This document shows, piece by piece, positions 1 through 7,966 of a stretch of 32,155 bases of DNA. Source of the DNA: Galbitalea sp036491035 (GTDB taxonomy: Bacteria; Actinomycetota; Actinomycetes; Actinomycetales; Microbacteriaceae); NCBI GenBank assembly GCA_036491035.1, contig DASXCU010000123.1, forward strand, positions 1 through 32,155, written 5' to 3'. The position numbers and the translations under genes were made by a program. The first letter of the stretch is position 1. Each line of letters starts with the position of its first letter. The notes below the pieces were generated by a model, which worked only from the letters and a program-made list of their open reading frames with translations, made no database searches and was not told the origin of the DNA.

Positions 1-2
1 CG

Positions 3-44
3 TGGCAGGTTCACGACTGGGGCGACTACAGCATGACCCACTAG
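3..44 (+). CDS. possible 3' end of an upstream gene (partial)
   Basis: One plus-strand frame is open from the window edge and ends WQVHDWGDYSMTH before a TAG stop at 42-44. The aromatic and acidic composition looks protein-like, and the other two plus frames read less like protein. Only 13 residues are visible, so no family can be named. A small dyad (GACCC-acta-GGGTC, 35-48) overlaps the stop and could belong to its terminator, though no T-run follows. Confidence 0.25.
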   Translation, partial: WQVHDWGDYSMTH

Positions 45-193
45 GGTCGTCAGTTCTCATCGGATCTGCGGCCAGCCGCACGGCTTCCCCAGGTACCCGG
101 TAGTAGCGTTGTTGGAGGGATTCCTAGTCCCGCTCCATCAATAGGTTCTTGATTGTCGAGAGCCATGTCGAAATCCCGAAGGCGGTTCCGCGA

Positions 194-1729
194 GTGTCAG
201 ATGCAGGCAGTGCTGACTCAGGCGGCGGCAGCGCGGTCACGCCGGGCTGGTATACGGATCCGCATGACCCTCGGCAGCTTCGGTGGTGGAGCGGCGAAGG
301 CTGGACCGAGCACGTTTCGCCCGGATCCGGCCAGCAGGCAGCCCAGCAGCAGGAGGCGGCACAGCCCGCCGTCCAGCAGCCCGCCGTCCAGCAGCCCGAA
401 GTTCAGCAGCCGGTAGCTGTTCAGCCACTGGTCCAGCCCGAGGTTCAGCAGCCCGCCGTTCCGCAGCAGGTGCAGCAGCCCGCGGCACAGGATCCGTCCG
501 CGCCCCTTCCGTCGCGTCGTGCCCTGCGCGATCCCGCCACCGAGGCGAGCGAGGCCGCCGAGGCCGCCCTCGCGTCGCAGGCTCAGCAGCAGACCGCACA
601 GCAGCAGGCGTTCCCGCCGGTGCAGGCCTCCCAGCCCGATTTCGCGCAGCCCGTTCCGGCACAGCCGGCCGCGGCGCAGCCAGCGTCAGCCGCACCGGAC
701 CTGATTCAACCCGAGCTCGTTCAGCCCCAGGCGCCGGTATCCGCGCAGCCGGCGTCCGCTCCGGTACCCACTCTTCCCGTGGCCCCGACGAGCTTCCTCG
801 AGCAGCAGGGCTACGCACCGCTCGATGGTGCGCCCGCGGAGCAGAACGGCTGGGGCCAGCCCGCTGCACAGCAGGGGGCACAACCGGTGCAGGCCGCCCA
901 GCCCGCGTCGGCACCACAGCCAGCGCAGGCACCACAGCCAGCGCAGGCACCACAGCCAGCGCAGGCGCCCCAGCGCGTGGAACCGCAGGAGCCCGCCATC
1001 CCGGGCCTCACGCTTCCGCCCGTCGACGTCCAGCCGAACAGCTGGAACCAGCCGCAGGCTAACGCGTGGAACCAGCCGGCCGCTCCGGAGCAGAGTCTTC
1101 CGCCCGTACAGGCGGCGCAGCCGAGCGCCTGGAACCAGCCGTTGGAGCCGACCGCGCCCGCACAGCCGTCCCAGCAGGCATGGGGAGCGCCGGTCGCGGC
1201 GCCCGACGGTATCGACAGTCTTTTCACCGGTGCGCCAGCCGACGCGGTTCCGGACGCTCAGCCCGGCCAGTGGGGTCTCGCACCGAGCGATCCCGGCACG
1301 GACACTCGAACCGCGGCTGCCGTGGACGAAGTTGCCGGATCATCGTCCTTCTGGGCCTGGGTCATCGCGATCTCGCCGATCCTGGCCGCCGGGTCGATCA
1401 TGTACGTGCTCCTGGCTACCAAGTCGACACTGACCGACTGGCCGTTCGAGGCCGCGGTCGCTGCGCCGTACCTGCTGGTACTGCTGTTCGCGCTGGGTGA
1501 CCGCGCTTCGCTTCTGAGCCTCGGCCACACGTCGCCGCGCAGCCCCGCCTGGGCGCTCCTGACGGCACCCGTGTATCTGATCGTCCGCGCCGGCGAGACC
1601 CGGCGTGAGGATGGCTCGGGCACCGCTCTGACGCTCGTCTGGTTCGTCAGTTTCCTCGTTGCCATTGGCGGGATCGTCGGCTACGGCCTACTGACGCACC
1701 ACGCGCTCTTTGCGGGCCTGCCGACCTAG
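194..1729 (+). CDS. DUF2510 domain membrane protein with long Gln/Pro/Ala-rich linker
   Basis: The predicted product has 511 residues. An N-terminal DUF2510 motif (PGWYTDP...LRWWSGEGWTEHV, about residues 17-41) is followed by roughly 320 residues very rich in Gln, Pro and Ala, then four hydrophobic segments near residues 386-408, 420-437, 455-470 and 485-507. DUF2510 is a short Trp-rich domain common at the N-terminus of actinobacterial membrane proteins; its function is not established. GTG at 194 is chosen because it places the domain near the N-terminus, as is usual, and GAAGG lies at 178-182. A TTG at 149 would add 15 residues and cannot be excluded. The linker contains an 18-bp tandem repeat. 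The gene converges on the next one and shares a CTAG stop site with it. Confidence 0.85.
   Translation: MSDAGSADSGGGSAVTPGWYTDPHDPRQLRWWSGEGWTEHVSPGSGQQAAQQQEAAQPAVQQPAVQQPEVQQPVAVQPLVQPEVQQPAVPQQVQQPAAQDPSAPLPSRRALRDPATEASEAAEAALASQAQQQTAQQQAFPPVQASQPDFAQPVPAQPAAAQPASAAPDLIQPELVQPQAPVSAQPASAPVPTLPVAPTSFLEQQGYAPLDGAPAEQNGWGQPAAQQGAQPVQAAQPASAPQPAQAPQPAQAPQPAQAPQRVEPQEPAIPGLTLPPVDVQPNSWNQPQANAWNQPAAPEQSLPPVQAAQPSAWNQPLEPTAPAQPSQQAWGAPVAAPDGIDSLFTGAPADAVPDAQPGQWGLAPSDPGTDTRTAAAVDEVAGSSSFWAWVIAISPILAAGSIMYVLLATKSTLTDWPFEAAVAAPYLLVLLFALGDRASLLSLGHTSPRSPAWALLTAPVYLIVRAGETRREDGSGTALTLVWFVSFLVAIGGIVGYGLLTHHALFAGLPT
911..964 (+). repeat. three perfect 18-bp tandem repeats inside the DUF2510 gene
   Basis: Three head-to-tail copies of an 18-bp unit (911-928, 929-946, 947-964) encode repeated APQPAQ hexapeptides in the low-complexity linker. 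The unit is a multiple of three, so copy-number change would keep the frame. Looser QQP/QPA repeats surround it. Confidence 0.9.
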
Positions 1730-2154
1730 CCAGCGTTGTCGGTCACCTCGTCGTCCGCGATCCAGCGAACGCCCGTGCGATGCGAGAGCAGTTGTGCCCG
1801 GAGCGTGACGCCCGCGGCAGCGAAACCGGCTCGCAGGAAGCGCACCCACGCCGCATCCTGGGCGGTCAGCGTGGTGGGACCGTATCGCTCGAGCACGACG
1901 ACCACGGATGAGGCGCCGATCTCATCCATGAGATCGCGGACCGTCTCGATCACCCGTTCGCTGTGGTCCCCGTCCGGCTGGGCGGGGAGCCCGTCGACGG
2001 GGATCAACAGCGGAAGCTGAAGGTCGAGCTCGTCAAGGAACAGCAGCCACAGCTGCCGGGCGTTCGCACGACCGATTTGGTCGGCGACGCGGCGCTCGAT
2101 GTCGTCGTCGGTGACAAGCGGCAGGAGTTCGGTCTCTTCGTACGGAACGGGCAT
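1726..2154 (-). CDS. small conserved-looking protein of unknown function
   Basis: The 142-residue product starts MPVPYEETELLPLV. It is soluble and acidic, with alternating helices and strands, for example IGASSVVVVLERYG and the C-terminal LLSHRTGVRWIADDE. I do not recognise a named domain. The ATG at 2154 is preferred over the longer open frame, which extends into low-quality Arg/Ser-rich sequence under the next gene; a GAGG lies about nine bases upstream of this ATG on the minus strand. The gene diverges from the pabC-like gene with 119 bp between start codons, and its TAG stop overlaps the TAG stop of the convergent DUF2510 gene. Similar short proteins beside pabC-like genes may be a lineage-specific pair; this is inference. 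Confidence 0.75.
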   Translation of the reverse strand: MPVPYEETELLPLVTDDDIERRVADQIGRANARQLWLLFLDELDLQLPLLIPVDGLPAQPDGDHSERVIETVRDLMDEIGASSVVVVLERYGPTTLTAQDAAWVRFLRAGFAAAGVTLRAQLLSHRTGVRWIADDEVTDNAG

Positions 2155-2273
2155 GGCAGACAGCCTCGCGCGGGAGCGACCGTGGCCGGATACGCAGCCT
2201 GCGAACGGTGAGTGACGCGGTCCAGCGTGCGCCGGTGCAGGACAGGACGCTCGGCTGCGACGAGAATGGCTGC

Positions 2274-3170
2274 ATGGCTTCCACCGCACTCGCCCTGCTG
2301 AATCGACCGTCTGCGGATGTTCCGGCGCACTCCCCCGGCGACCCCGCGTTCGAGCTGGTCGATGCGTCGACGCCGCAGCTGTCCGTGCTCGACCTCGCTG
2401 CCACGCGAGGCGACGGCATCTTCGAGGCGCTGAGCGTGTCAGACGGAGCGCCGCACGCTGTCGAGGCGCACCTGAAACGCTTCGCGAGCTCAGCGGCGAA
2501 ACTCGACCTGCCCGCACCCGATCCGGTCGCCTGGCGCGCGGCCATCGACGCCGTCGTCGCCCGGCTCGATCGTCGGCGCGAGGCCTCGGTCAAGCTCGTC
2601 CTCTCCCGCGGAGTCGAGGGCGACCCCGAGGCACGACCCACGGGTTGGGTCTATGGCTGGCCGGCGCCCGACTACACTTCCGCTCGCACCAACGGAATCG
2701 CGGTCGTCACGCTGGATCGCGGCTACCGGCATGACGTCGAGACCACGTCGCCCTGGCTCCTCGCGGGAGCGAAGACTCTCTCCTACGCGGTGAACCGCGC
2801 CGTCCTTCGTGAGGCCGCGCGGAGGGGCGCCGACGACGTGATCTTCGTGAGCTCGGATGGCTTCGTTCTCGAGGGCCCGACGTCCAGCGTGGTGTTCCGC
2901 CGCGGAACGGCGCTCCTGACGCCCGGAACCGGGCTCGGCATCCTGGAGGGCACCACGCAGGGGGACCTGTTCCAGTGGGCCGGCACGCGTGGACTCCAGA
3001 CCGGTTTCGAGCTGCTCACGCCCGCCGACCTCGCGGGGTCGGATGCCATCTGGCTGGTCTCGAGCGGACGCCAGGCCGCACCCGTTCGCGCGATCGATGG
3101 CGTCGAACGCCCGGTCGACCACGAACTGTCGGCGGAGATGAACGCGTACCTGCTGAACCGCAAGCACTGA
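2274..3170 (+). CDS. pabC: aminotransferase class IV enzyme, aminodeoxychorismate lyase-like
   Basis: The 298-residue product is a fold-type IV PLP enzyme of the PabC/IlvE/D-amino-acid aminotransferase family. The PLP lysine is in LLAGAKTLSYAVNRAV, the downstream glutamate in the FVLEGPTSSVVF motif, and the phosphate-binding stretch near GTTQGDLF. PabC converts 4-amino-4-deoxychorismate to p-aminobenzoate and pyruvate for folate synthesis. Length fits. The open frame extends to 2208, but the ATG at 2274 starts sensible protein (MASTALALLN); a weak -10-like GAGAAT lies 6 bp before it and there is no clear Shine-Dalgarno site, suggesting a leaderless transcript. Sequence alone cannot exclude another amino donor or acceptor within this family. 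Confidence 0.82.
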   Translation: MASTALALLNRPSADVPAHSPGDPAFELVDASTPQLSVLDLAATRGDGIFEALSVSDGAPHAVEAHLKRFASSAAKLDLPAPDPVAWRAAIDAVVARLDRRREASVKLVLSRGVEGDPEARPTGWVYGWPAPDYTSARTNGIAVVTLDRGYRHDVETTSPWLLAGAKTLSYAVNRAVLREAARRGADDVIFVSSDGFVLEGPTSSVVFRRGTALLTPGTGLGILEGTTQGDLFQWAGTRGLQTGFELLTPADLAGSDAIWLVSSGRQAAPVRAIDGVERPVDHELSAEMNAYLLNRKH

Positions 3171-3220
3171 GCCGCAAGCACTGACAGGCTGCGCCGGGGC
3201 AAGAAAAAAGCACTGTCAGG
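3158..3220. repeat. short repeats at the 3' end of the pabC-like gene
   Basis: The 13-bp CCGCAAGCACTGA, which contains the stop codon, is repeated at once (3158-3170 and 3172-3184). A third, altered copy, AAGCACTGtCAGG, lies at about 3208-3220. The second and third copies form an inverted pair, CTGACAG (3181-3187) and CTGTCAG (3213-3219), around a GC patch and an A-run. This may be a duplicated stop region or a weak terminator; there is no T-tract on the plus strand. Confidence 0.6.
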
Positions 3221-3474
3221 TAATCGGGGCGGCGGCTCTAAGAATGCGAAAAGTCCAAACCCGGTTAGCTACCCCCGTATTTCACCAGGTGTCGTTCGCC
3301 GAGCCGCCGCACCCGAGTGTCCCCTGCAGTGCTGAGTACACGTTATGGGCAGGGAGCGCTCTCTCGCTCCCCCCATTGCGGGTAACCCGCGTTTGAGGGT
3401 CATACAGGGCGTTCTGTCGGCATCGGGCTGTCAAGCGGTGTTTGCGGGAAATACAACGCGGGTAGTGTCGAATT
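3221..3474. other. intergenic region upstream of the maltokinase gene
   Basis: I see no convincing gene here. It holds a 7-bp hairpin (GGGAGCG 3352-3358 with CGCTCCC 3365-3371), a palindrome GCGGGT-A-ACCCGC at 3378-3390, and a spaced inverted pair ACCCGCGTT (3385-3393) and AACGCGGGT (3455-3463). The right-hand half of that pair touches the maltokinase -10 element. An operator array is a reasonable reading. Confidence 0.5.
3463..3468 (+). promoter_or_regulatory. -10 element (TAGTGT) of a leaderless maltokinase transcript
   Basis: TAGTGT ends 6 bp before the ATG at 3475, so transcription would begin at or next to the start codon. TTGCGG at 3442-3447 is a possible -35 with a short 15-bp spacer. 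There is no Shine-Dalgarno sequence. Confidence 0.6.
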
Positions 3475-4815
3475 ATGGCTGAACTCGCACTGCCAGAACC
3501 CCTGTTGGAGTGGATTCCGCGCCAGCGGTGGTACGCGGGCAAGGGACAGGGCGCATCCCTCACCCGCCGCGGAGGCTGGACGATCACCCCCGAGGACGCC
3601 GAGATCCTCACTCATTACGTGCTCGATCGGCAGCCGAGCGGGGCCACGCTCTATCAGGTTCCGTTGACCCGCCGCGGAATTCCCCTCGAGGGCGTCGCGC
3701 CCATCTGGAACGACGAGTCGGGGTACTACTACGACGCCCCGCACGATCCCGCGTACGTCGAGGCCATCCTCCGACTCATCGTCACCGAGTCGGAGACCGG
3801 CGGAACGCGCGGTCACCGCCAGCCAGGCTCGGGCACCGTGCGCATCCTCGACAGTTCCGTGCTCCGCGGCGAGCAGTCGAACACCTCGATCATCTGCCGA
3901 GTCGACGGTGGCTCCCCCATCATCGTGAAGGTGTTCCGCGCGCTGCACGCCGGCGACAACCCGGATGTTGTGCTCCAGTCGGCGATCTCCGCCGCCGGAT
4001 CATCCCTCGTCCCCGCCTCGGTCGGATACGTATCCGGCGAATGGCCCGACCGCGCACAGCCGAACGGCACGGCGCACGGGAGCCTCGCGTTCGCACAGGA
4101 ATTCCTCGAGGGCGCCGAGGATGCCTGGCGCACCGCGCTTCGAGCCGCCACCGCGGGTGAGGACTTCTCGCTCCGCGCGCGCCGCCTCGGCTCCGCCACC
4201 GCCGAACTGCACCAGACCCTCGCCGCGGCGATGCCAACGCGCGAGCCCGAGCAGGCCGACATCGATCGGCTGCTCGCCGGAATGAGCGCGCGAGCCGACA
4301 GCGCGCTCGGAGCCGTTCCCGATCTGGAACGCTACCGCGGCGCCATCGAGGCGACGATTGCCGCTGTGCGATCCACTCCATGGCCGCGACTGCAGCGCAT
4401 CCACGGTGACTTTCACCTCGGGCAGGTGCTCGCCGTCGGCGACGCGTGGGTGATGGTCGACTTCGAGGGCGAACCGCTGCGTCCCATGGCCGAGCGCAGT
4501 GAACTGGACCTCGCGGTGCGGGATGTCGCCGGCATGCTTCGCTCCTTCGACTATGTCGCGGGCGCGGTGCTGCACTCCGGCGCTCCGGAAACAGAACTCT
4601 CGCCCACCGAGTGGGCCAGGAGCGCACGACTCGCGTTCCTCGCGGGTTACGCCGAATCCAGCACGACGGGCAGCACCGACTCCGGACTCCTCGATGCCCT
4701 GGAGCTCGACAAGGCGCTCTACGAGGCCGTCTACGAGGCCAGGAACCGCCCGGACTGGCTTGGCATCCCGGTCGAAGCCGTCCAGCGGCTGGCCGGCGTG
4801 CAGCACCTGTCCTGA
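3475..4815 (+). CDS. mak: maltokinase (maltose 1-phosphate forming)
   Basis: The 446-residue product has the actinobacterial maltokinase architecture: an N-terminal cap (LLEWIPRQRWYAGKG), then an aminoglycoside-phosphotransferase-like kinase fold with the catalytic HGDFH at residues 310-314 and the metal-binding VDFEGEP at 328-334, and a C-terminal EARNRPDW signature. The enzyme phosphorylates maltose with ATP to maltose 1-phosphate, the substrate of GlgE in alpha-glucan synthesis. Length is normal for the free-standing enzyme. The usual partners treS, glgE and glgB are not in this window, so here it stands alone between a pabC-like gene and a DksA-type gene. The start is set by the -10 element just upstream. 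Confidence 0.9.
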   Translation: MAELALPEPLLEWIPRQRWYAGKGQGASLTRRGGWTITPEDAEILTHYVLDRQPSGATLYQVPLTRRGIPLEGVAPIWNDESGYYYDAPHDPAYVEAILRLIVTESETGGTRGHRQPGSGTVRILDSSVLRGEQSNTSIICRVDGGSPIIVKVFRALHAGDNPDVVLQSAISAAGSSLVPASVGYVSGEWPDRAQPNGTAHGSLAFAQEFLEGAEDAWRTALRAATAGEDFSLRARRLGSATAELHQTLAAAMPTREPEQADIDRLLAGMSARADSALGAVPDLERYRGAIEATIAAVRSTPWPRLQRIHGDFHLGQVLAVGDAWVMVDFEGEPLRPMAERSELDLAVRDVAGMLRSFDYVAGAVLHSGAPETELSPTEWARSARLAFLAGYAESSTTGSTDSGLLDALELDKALYEAVYEARNRPDWLGIPVEAVQRLAGVQHLS

Positions 4816-4913
4816 GCGCCGAGCAGGAACGCCCATGGACAGGGTCGTTTACCGCATCCCGTCGTCGCATGCAAGGGCTGGCTCCCCCGAACGGGGGCCG
4901 CTGTACTTGGTGC

Positions 4914-5339
4914 ATGACAGACATCGCCGAACGGCCGACACGTAGCACCAAGACCGTTTCTTCTCCCGCCGGCGCCAAGCTCACGGCACGCCAGCTCGCC
5001 AGCCTCCGCAGCCAGTTGCTCGCCGACCGCGAACGAATCGGCATGCTGATCGACACCGTCAACGACGAGATGAGCGAGTACGTGTCCGCCCGTCGCGACA
5101 CCGCGACCGACGACGAGCACGACCCGGAGGGTCCGACCCTCGCGTTCGAGCGGTCCCAGTCATCCGCGATCCTCGGCCAGTCGCAGCAGCACCTCACCGA
5201 AATCGACACGGCGTTGCAGCGCATGGATGAGGGACGCTACGGACTCTGCCGCAACTGCGGCAACGGCATCGCCCTCGGACGCCTGCAGGTGCGCCCACAG
5301 GCGTCGCTGTGCATTTCGTGCGCGGAGCACGTCAGGTAG
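4914..5339 (+). CDS. DksA/TraR-type C4 zinc-finger protein
   Basis: The 141-residue product has a coiled-coil-like helical N-terminal half (about residues 20-90), an acidic turn DEHDPEGPT, and a C-terminal zinc finger with CRNC and CISC pairs. Family members bind in the RNA polymerase secondary channel or act as small zinc-binding regulators. Actinobacterial versions are less well characterised than E. coli DksA, so a transcriptional role is inferred. The open frame runs much further upstream inside the maltokinase gene; the ATG at 4914 gives the expected length. TGTACT, 6 bp before it, is a poor -10 match. A CCCCC-gaac-GGGGG hairpin at 4884-4897 lies in the leader. Confidence 0.85.
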   Translation: MTDIAERPTRSTKTVSSPAGAKLTARQLASLRSQLLADRERIGMLIDTVNDEMSEYVSARRDTATDDEHDPEGPTLAFERSQSSAILGQSQQHLTEIDTALQRMDEGRYGLCRNCGNGIALGRLQVRPQASLCISCAEHVR

Positions 5340-5349
5340 CCCATTTTGG

Positions 5350-5363
5350 GGACAACACTGTCC
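5350..5363. promoter_or_regulatory. small dyad between the DksA-type and phosphoesterase genes
   Basis: GGACA-acac-TGTCC lies 10 bp after the DksA-type stop codon. A -10-like TAAGGT follows at 5384-5389, 20 bp before the GTG start at 5410. The dyad may be an operator or a weak terminator; it lacks a T-run. Confidence 0.35.
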
Positions 5364-5409
5364 GCGTGTTGATCATCCGCTGTTAAGGTTTTGGTGATCG
5401 ACTTGCCGC

Positions 5410-6360
5410 GTGCCTACACGAGCGGGCGAGTACCCGCGGCCAGACCACTTCCTGCTCCACCTGAGTGACACGCACCTGCTCGCGGGTGGTGGTCGACTCT
5501 ACGACCGCGTCGACAGCCAGCGCCATCTGCGTGAACTGTTCGACCAGATCGAAGCCTCGGAGGGTCGCCCCGAGGCGATTATCTTCACTGGTGATCTCGC
5601 CGATCGCGGAGAACCTGCGGCCTACGACCGACTGCGCGAGATCGTAGAGCCGGTCGCCGCTCGTCTCGACGCCGAAGTCATCTGGGTGATGGGCAACCAC
5701 GACGAGCGTTCGGCGTTCCGCACCCACCTCCTCGGCGAGGTCGGCACGACCCGTCCGGTCGACAGGGTCTACGACGTTCACGGCCTGCGGGTCATCACGC
5801 TGGACTCGAGCGTGCCGGGGCACCATCACGGCGAGGTGACCTCCGAACAGCTCGACTGGCTCGCCGAAGAGCTCTCGGTGTCCGCGCCGCACGGAACCAT
5901 CCTCGCGATGCATCACCCACCGTTGCCCAGTGTGCTCGACCTCGCCGTGCTCGTCGAGCTGCGGGACCAGCAGGGCCTCGCGGAAGTGCTCCTCGGTAGC
6001 GATGTGCGCGGGATCCTCGCCGGCCACCTGCACTACTCATCGACGGGCATGTTTGCGGGCATCCCCGTCTCGGTCGCGTCGGCGACCTGCTACACGCAGG
6101 ACCTGGCCGTCCCGGTCGGGGGAACCCGCGGTCGCGACGGGGCACGAGCGTTCAATCTGGTCCACGTCTATGACCAGACGATCGTTCACTCTGTCGCACC
6201 CGTTGGCGAAACCCTTGCGCTCGACTACGTGGATGCGGCGGAGACCGCCAGGCGGCTCAGGGCGGCCGGCGTCGTGATATCCGACGCGGTGAATGCGCCG
6301 ATTGCACAGGAGGACGCCCGGGATGTTGTAACGGAGTTGCGGGCGCCAGCCCGGGTGTGA
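5410..6360 (+). CDS. metallophosphoesterase, CpdA/Rv0805-like cyclic nucleotide phosphodiesterase
   Basis: The 316-residue product carries the full set of dimetal phosphoesterase motifs: D20-x-H22 (LSDTH), GD62L, G95NHDE, H168HPP and GH206LH208. This spacing and length match class III cyclic nucleotide phosphodiesterases such as CpdA and mycobacterial Rv0805, which hydrolyse 3',5'-cAMP and often also 2',3'-cyclic nucleotides. The substrate cannot be proven from motifs. No signal peptide is visible, so it should be cytoplasmic. The GTG at 5410 is the first usable start in frame and has no clear ribosome site; TAAGGT 20 bp upstream would give a short leader. Its TGA is one base from the TAA of the convergent Stealth gene. 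Confidence 0.87.
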   Translation: MPTRAGEYPRPDHFLLHLSDTHLLAGGGRLYDRVDSQRHLRELFDQIEASEGRPEAIIFTGDLADRGEPAAYDRLREIVEPVAARLDAEVIWVMGNHDERSAFRTHLLGEVGTTRPVDRVYDVHGLRVITLDSSVPGHHHGEVTSEQLDWLAEELSVSAPHGTILAMHHPPLPSVLDLAVLVELRDQQGLAEVLLGSDVRGILAGHLHYSSTGMFAGIPVSVASATCYTQDLAVPVGGTRGRDGARAFNLVHVYDQTIVHSVAPVGETLALDYVDAAETARRLRAAGVVISDAVNAPIAQEDARDVVTELRAPARV

Positions 6361-6361
6361 G

Positions 6362-7966
6362 TTACTGCCCGGCGAGTTCCTGCCCGGCACTGACGGCGGG
6401 GACATCCGGTCGCTCCCACGGTGCCGGGATCGGGAAATAGCTGTTGAGGAATCCGAGGACCGCGGTCAGTCGCGTCTCGATCGAGATCTCCGGAGCACTG
6501 CCGTCGTTCAGGCAGAAAAAGTCCTGGCTACGCTCGCGCAGCAGCTTCTTGAGCTGGCGCAGGGATGACTTCAGAGTCGTCTCGACGTACGTCACGCGCG
6601 CGTTCGGCTGCACCACGGCGCGCCCCGTCATCAACGCGTAGTAGTGGTAAAGCGAGTTCGTGACCGAGATGTCGGTGGCCGACCGAAACGGACTGGCCGC
6701 GGTGCGTGCGAAGTCGTCGGCAAACTCCTTCTCCATCTCGAAGAGCACACTGCGGCGCAGCGGCGTGGGAGCGTGTTCGAGGTGACGCGTGGTGACACGG
6801 CCGAATCTCTCGAGCAGGAGGGCCCGGTTGACGCGGGCGGCGTTTTCGAAGCCGCTCCGCTCCGGCGAGTTGGCTCCGAGCCCAATGCGAGTCGTCGCCT
6901 CGATGAACCGTGTAACGCCTCCCGGTGAGAAGAACATCTCGGGGCTGACCGGGCGAGCGAAGAACATGTCGTCGTTCGAGTACAGGAAGTGCTCGCTGAG
7001 CCCCTCGATGTGATGGAGCTGGCTCTCGATCGCGTGCGAATTGTGCGTCGGAAGGTTCGCTGGATCCACGAAGAACGCACTGCTCGGCACGATCGTGACC
7101 GACGGATGATCGGCGAGCCACGCCGGCGTCGGCGAGTCCGTGACAATGTAAATTCGGCGAATCCACGGCGCGAACAGGTAGACGCTGCGCAGGGCGTAGC
7201 GAAGCTCGTCGAGCTGGCGGAAACGCGCGACGGAGTCGTCGCCGTCGCCAACCACGTAACTGTTCATCCGCAGGGCGCGCAGGCGCTGGAACTCAACGGA
7301 TGACCCGTCGACCCAGGAGAAGACGAGGTCGATGTCGAAGGTGATGTCGCTCGCTAGCGGGTCGAACATCCCCGCCAGCGTGCGCCATTCCCGGCCGAAC
7401 CGCTCCACAGTGGCTTCGACGGCCTCCTCGCGCGGCAGAGTCGACCGCATGATCGCATTCGGCGCGGGCGCCACAATGGTGTCGACGCCGAATTCCCAGA
7501 ACTCGAGGCGAACGCCCGATGCCGCCCCGTAGCGAAAGCGTCCCGCCGGGTCGACCCGCGGACGGAACAGTCGAAGTGCACGGCCTTTTCCGCTGCCGGC
7601 GAGCCTGCCGTCGGCAATCAGTAGTGCGGCGTCCCTGCCCGCCTTCGCGTAGAAGGGCTCGTTCGCGAACGCCGCGGCAAGGGCGGACGCCACGTCGCGG
7701 CGTCGTGCCCGGTCGACGGCCAGCACGGGAGTGGTGCCCGAGCCGCGCACCAGCAGGAACTCGATCGCGGCCGCGTCGAGTGCGTCGGCGATCGCGAGCA
7801 GGTCTTCGACCGTCGCCTGGGTCGGCGTCAGCGTGCCGTTGAGCAGCGTGAGCTGTCCTTTGCGCACCACGACATCGGTGCGGGAACCGAACTGATCGAG
7901 GTAGGCGCGAAGGCCCGCTACCGGGTCGACGATTCGAAGGGTGCCGTCGTTCTTCGTGTCGCTCAC
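6362..7966 (-). CDS. Stealth-family sugar-phosphate transferase
   Basis: The 534-residue product has the four Stealth conserved regions: CR1 around VFSWVDG (residues 214-221), CR2 (LDELRYALRSVYLFAPW and the RIYIVTDSP that follows), CR3 around HNSHAIESQLHHI through SNDDMFF (330-336), and CR4 near residues 462-490 (SSLRQLKKLLRERSQDFF). Stealth proteins are hexose-1-phosphate transferases that build capsular or cell-wall phosphoglycans and are related to the GlcNAc-1-phosphotransferase that tags lysosomal enzymes. About 205 residues before CR1 form an extra alpha/beta region. The GTG start overlaps the helicase stop in a GTGA junction, so translation is coupled. No membrane segment is evident. 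The sugar donor and acceptor are unknown. Confidence 0.88.
   Translation of the reverse strand: MSDTKNDGTLRIVDPVAGLRAYLDQFGSRTDVVVRKGQLTLLNGTLTPTQATVEDLLAIADALDAAAIEFLLVRGSGTTPVLAVDRARRRDVASALAAAFANEPFYAKAGRDAALLIADGRLAGSGKGRALRLFRPRVDPAGRFRYGAASGVRLEFWEFGVDTIVAPAPNAIMRSTLPREEAVEATVERFGREWRTLAGMFDPLASDITFDIDLVFSWVDGSSVEFQRLRALRMNSYVVGDGDDSVARFRQLDELRYALRSVYLFAPWIRRIYIVTDSPTPAWLADHPSVTIVPSSAFFVDPANLPTHNSHAIESQLHHIEGLSEHFLYSNDDMFFARPVSPEMFFSPGGVTRFIEATTRIGLGANSPERSGFENAARVNRALLLERFGRVTTRHLEHAPTPLRRSVLFEMEKEFADDFARTAASPFRSATDISVTNSLYHYYALMTGRAVVQPNARVTYVETTLKSSLRQLKKLLRERSQDFFCLNDGSAPEISIETRLTAVLGFLNSYFPIPAPWERPDVPAVSAGQELAGQ

Noticed and set aside
114..119. GGAGGG as a ribosome site for the DUF2510 gene
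   Set aside because: No start codon follows at a workable distance; the DUF2510 start is better placed at 194.
4884..4897. CCCCC-gaac-GGGGG hairpin before the DksA-type gene as a terminator
   Set aside because: The stem is only 5 bp and has no T-run; it may be incidental in GC-rich sequence.
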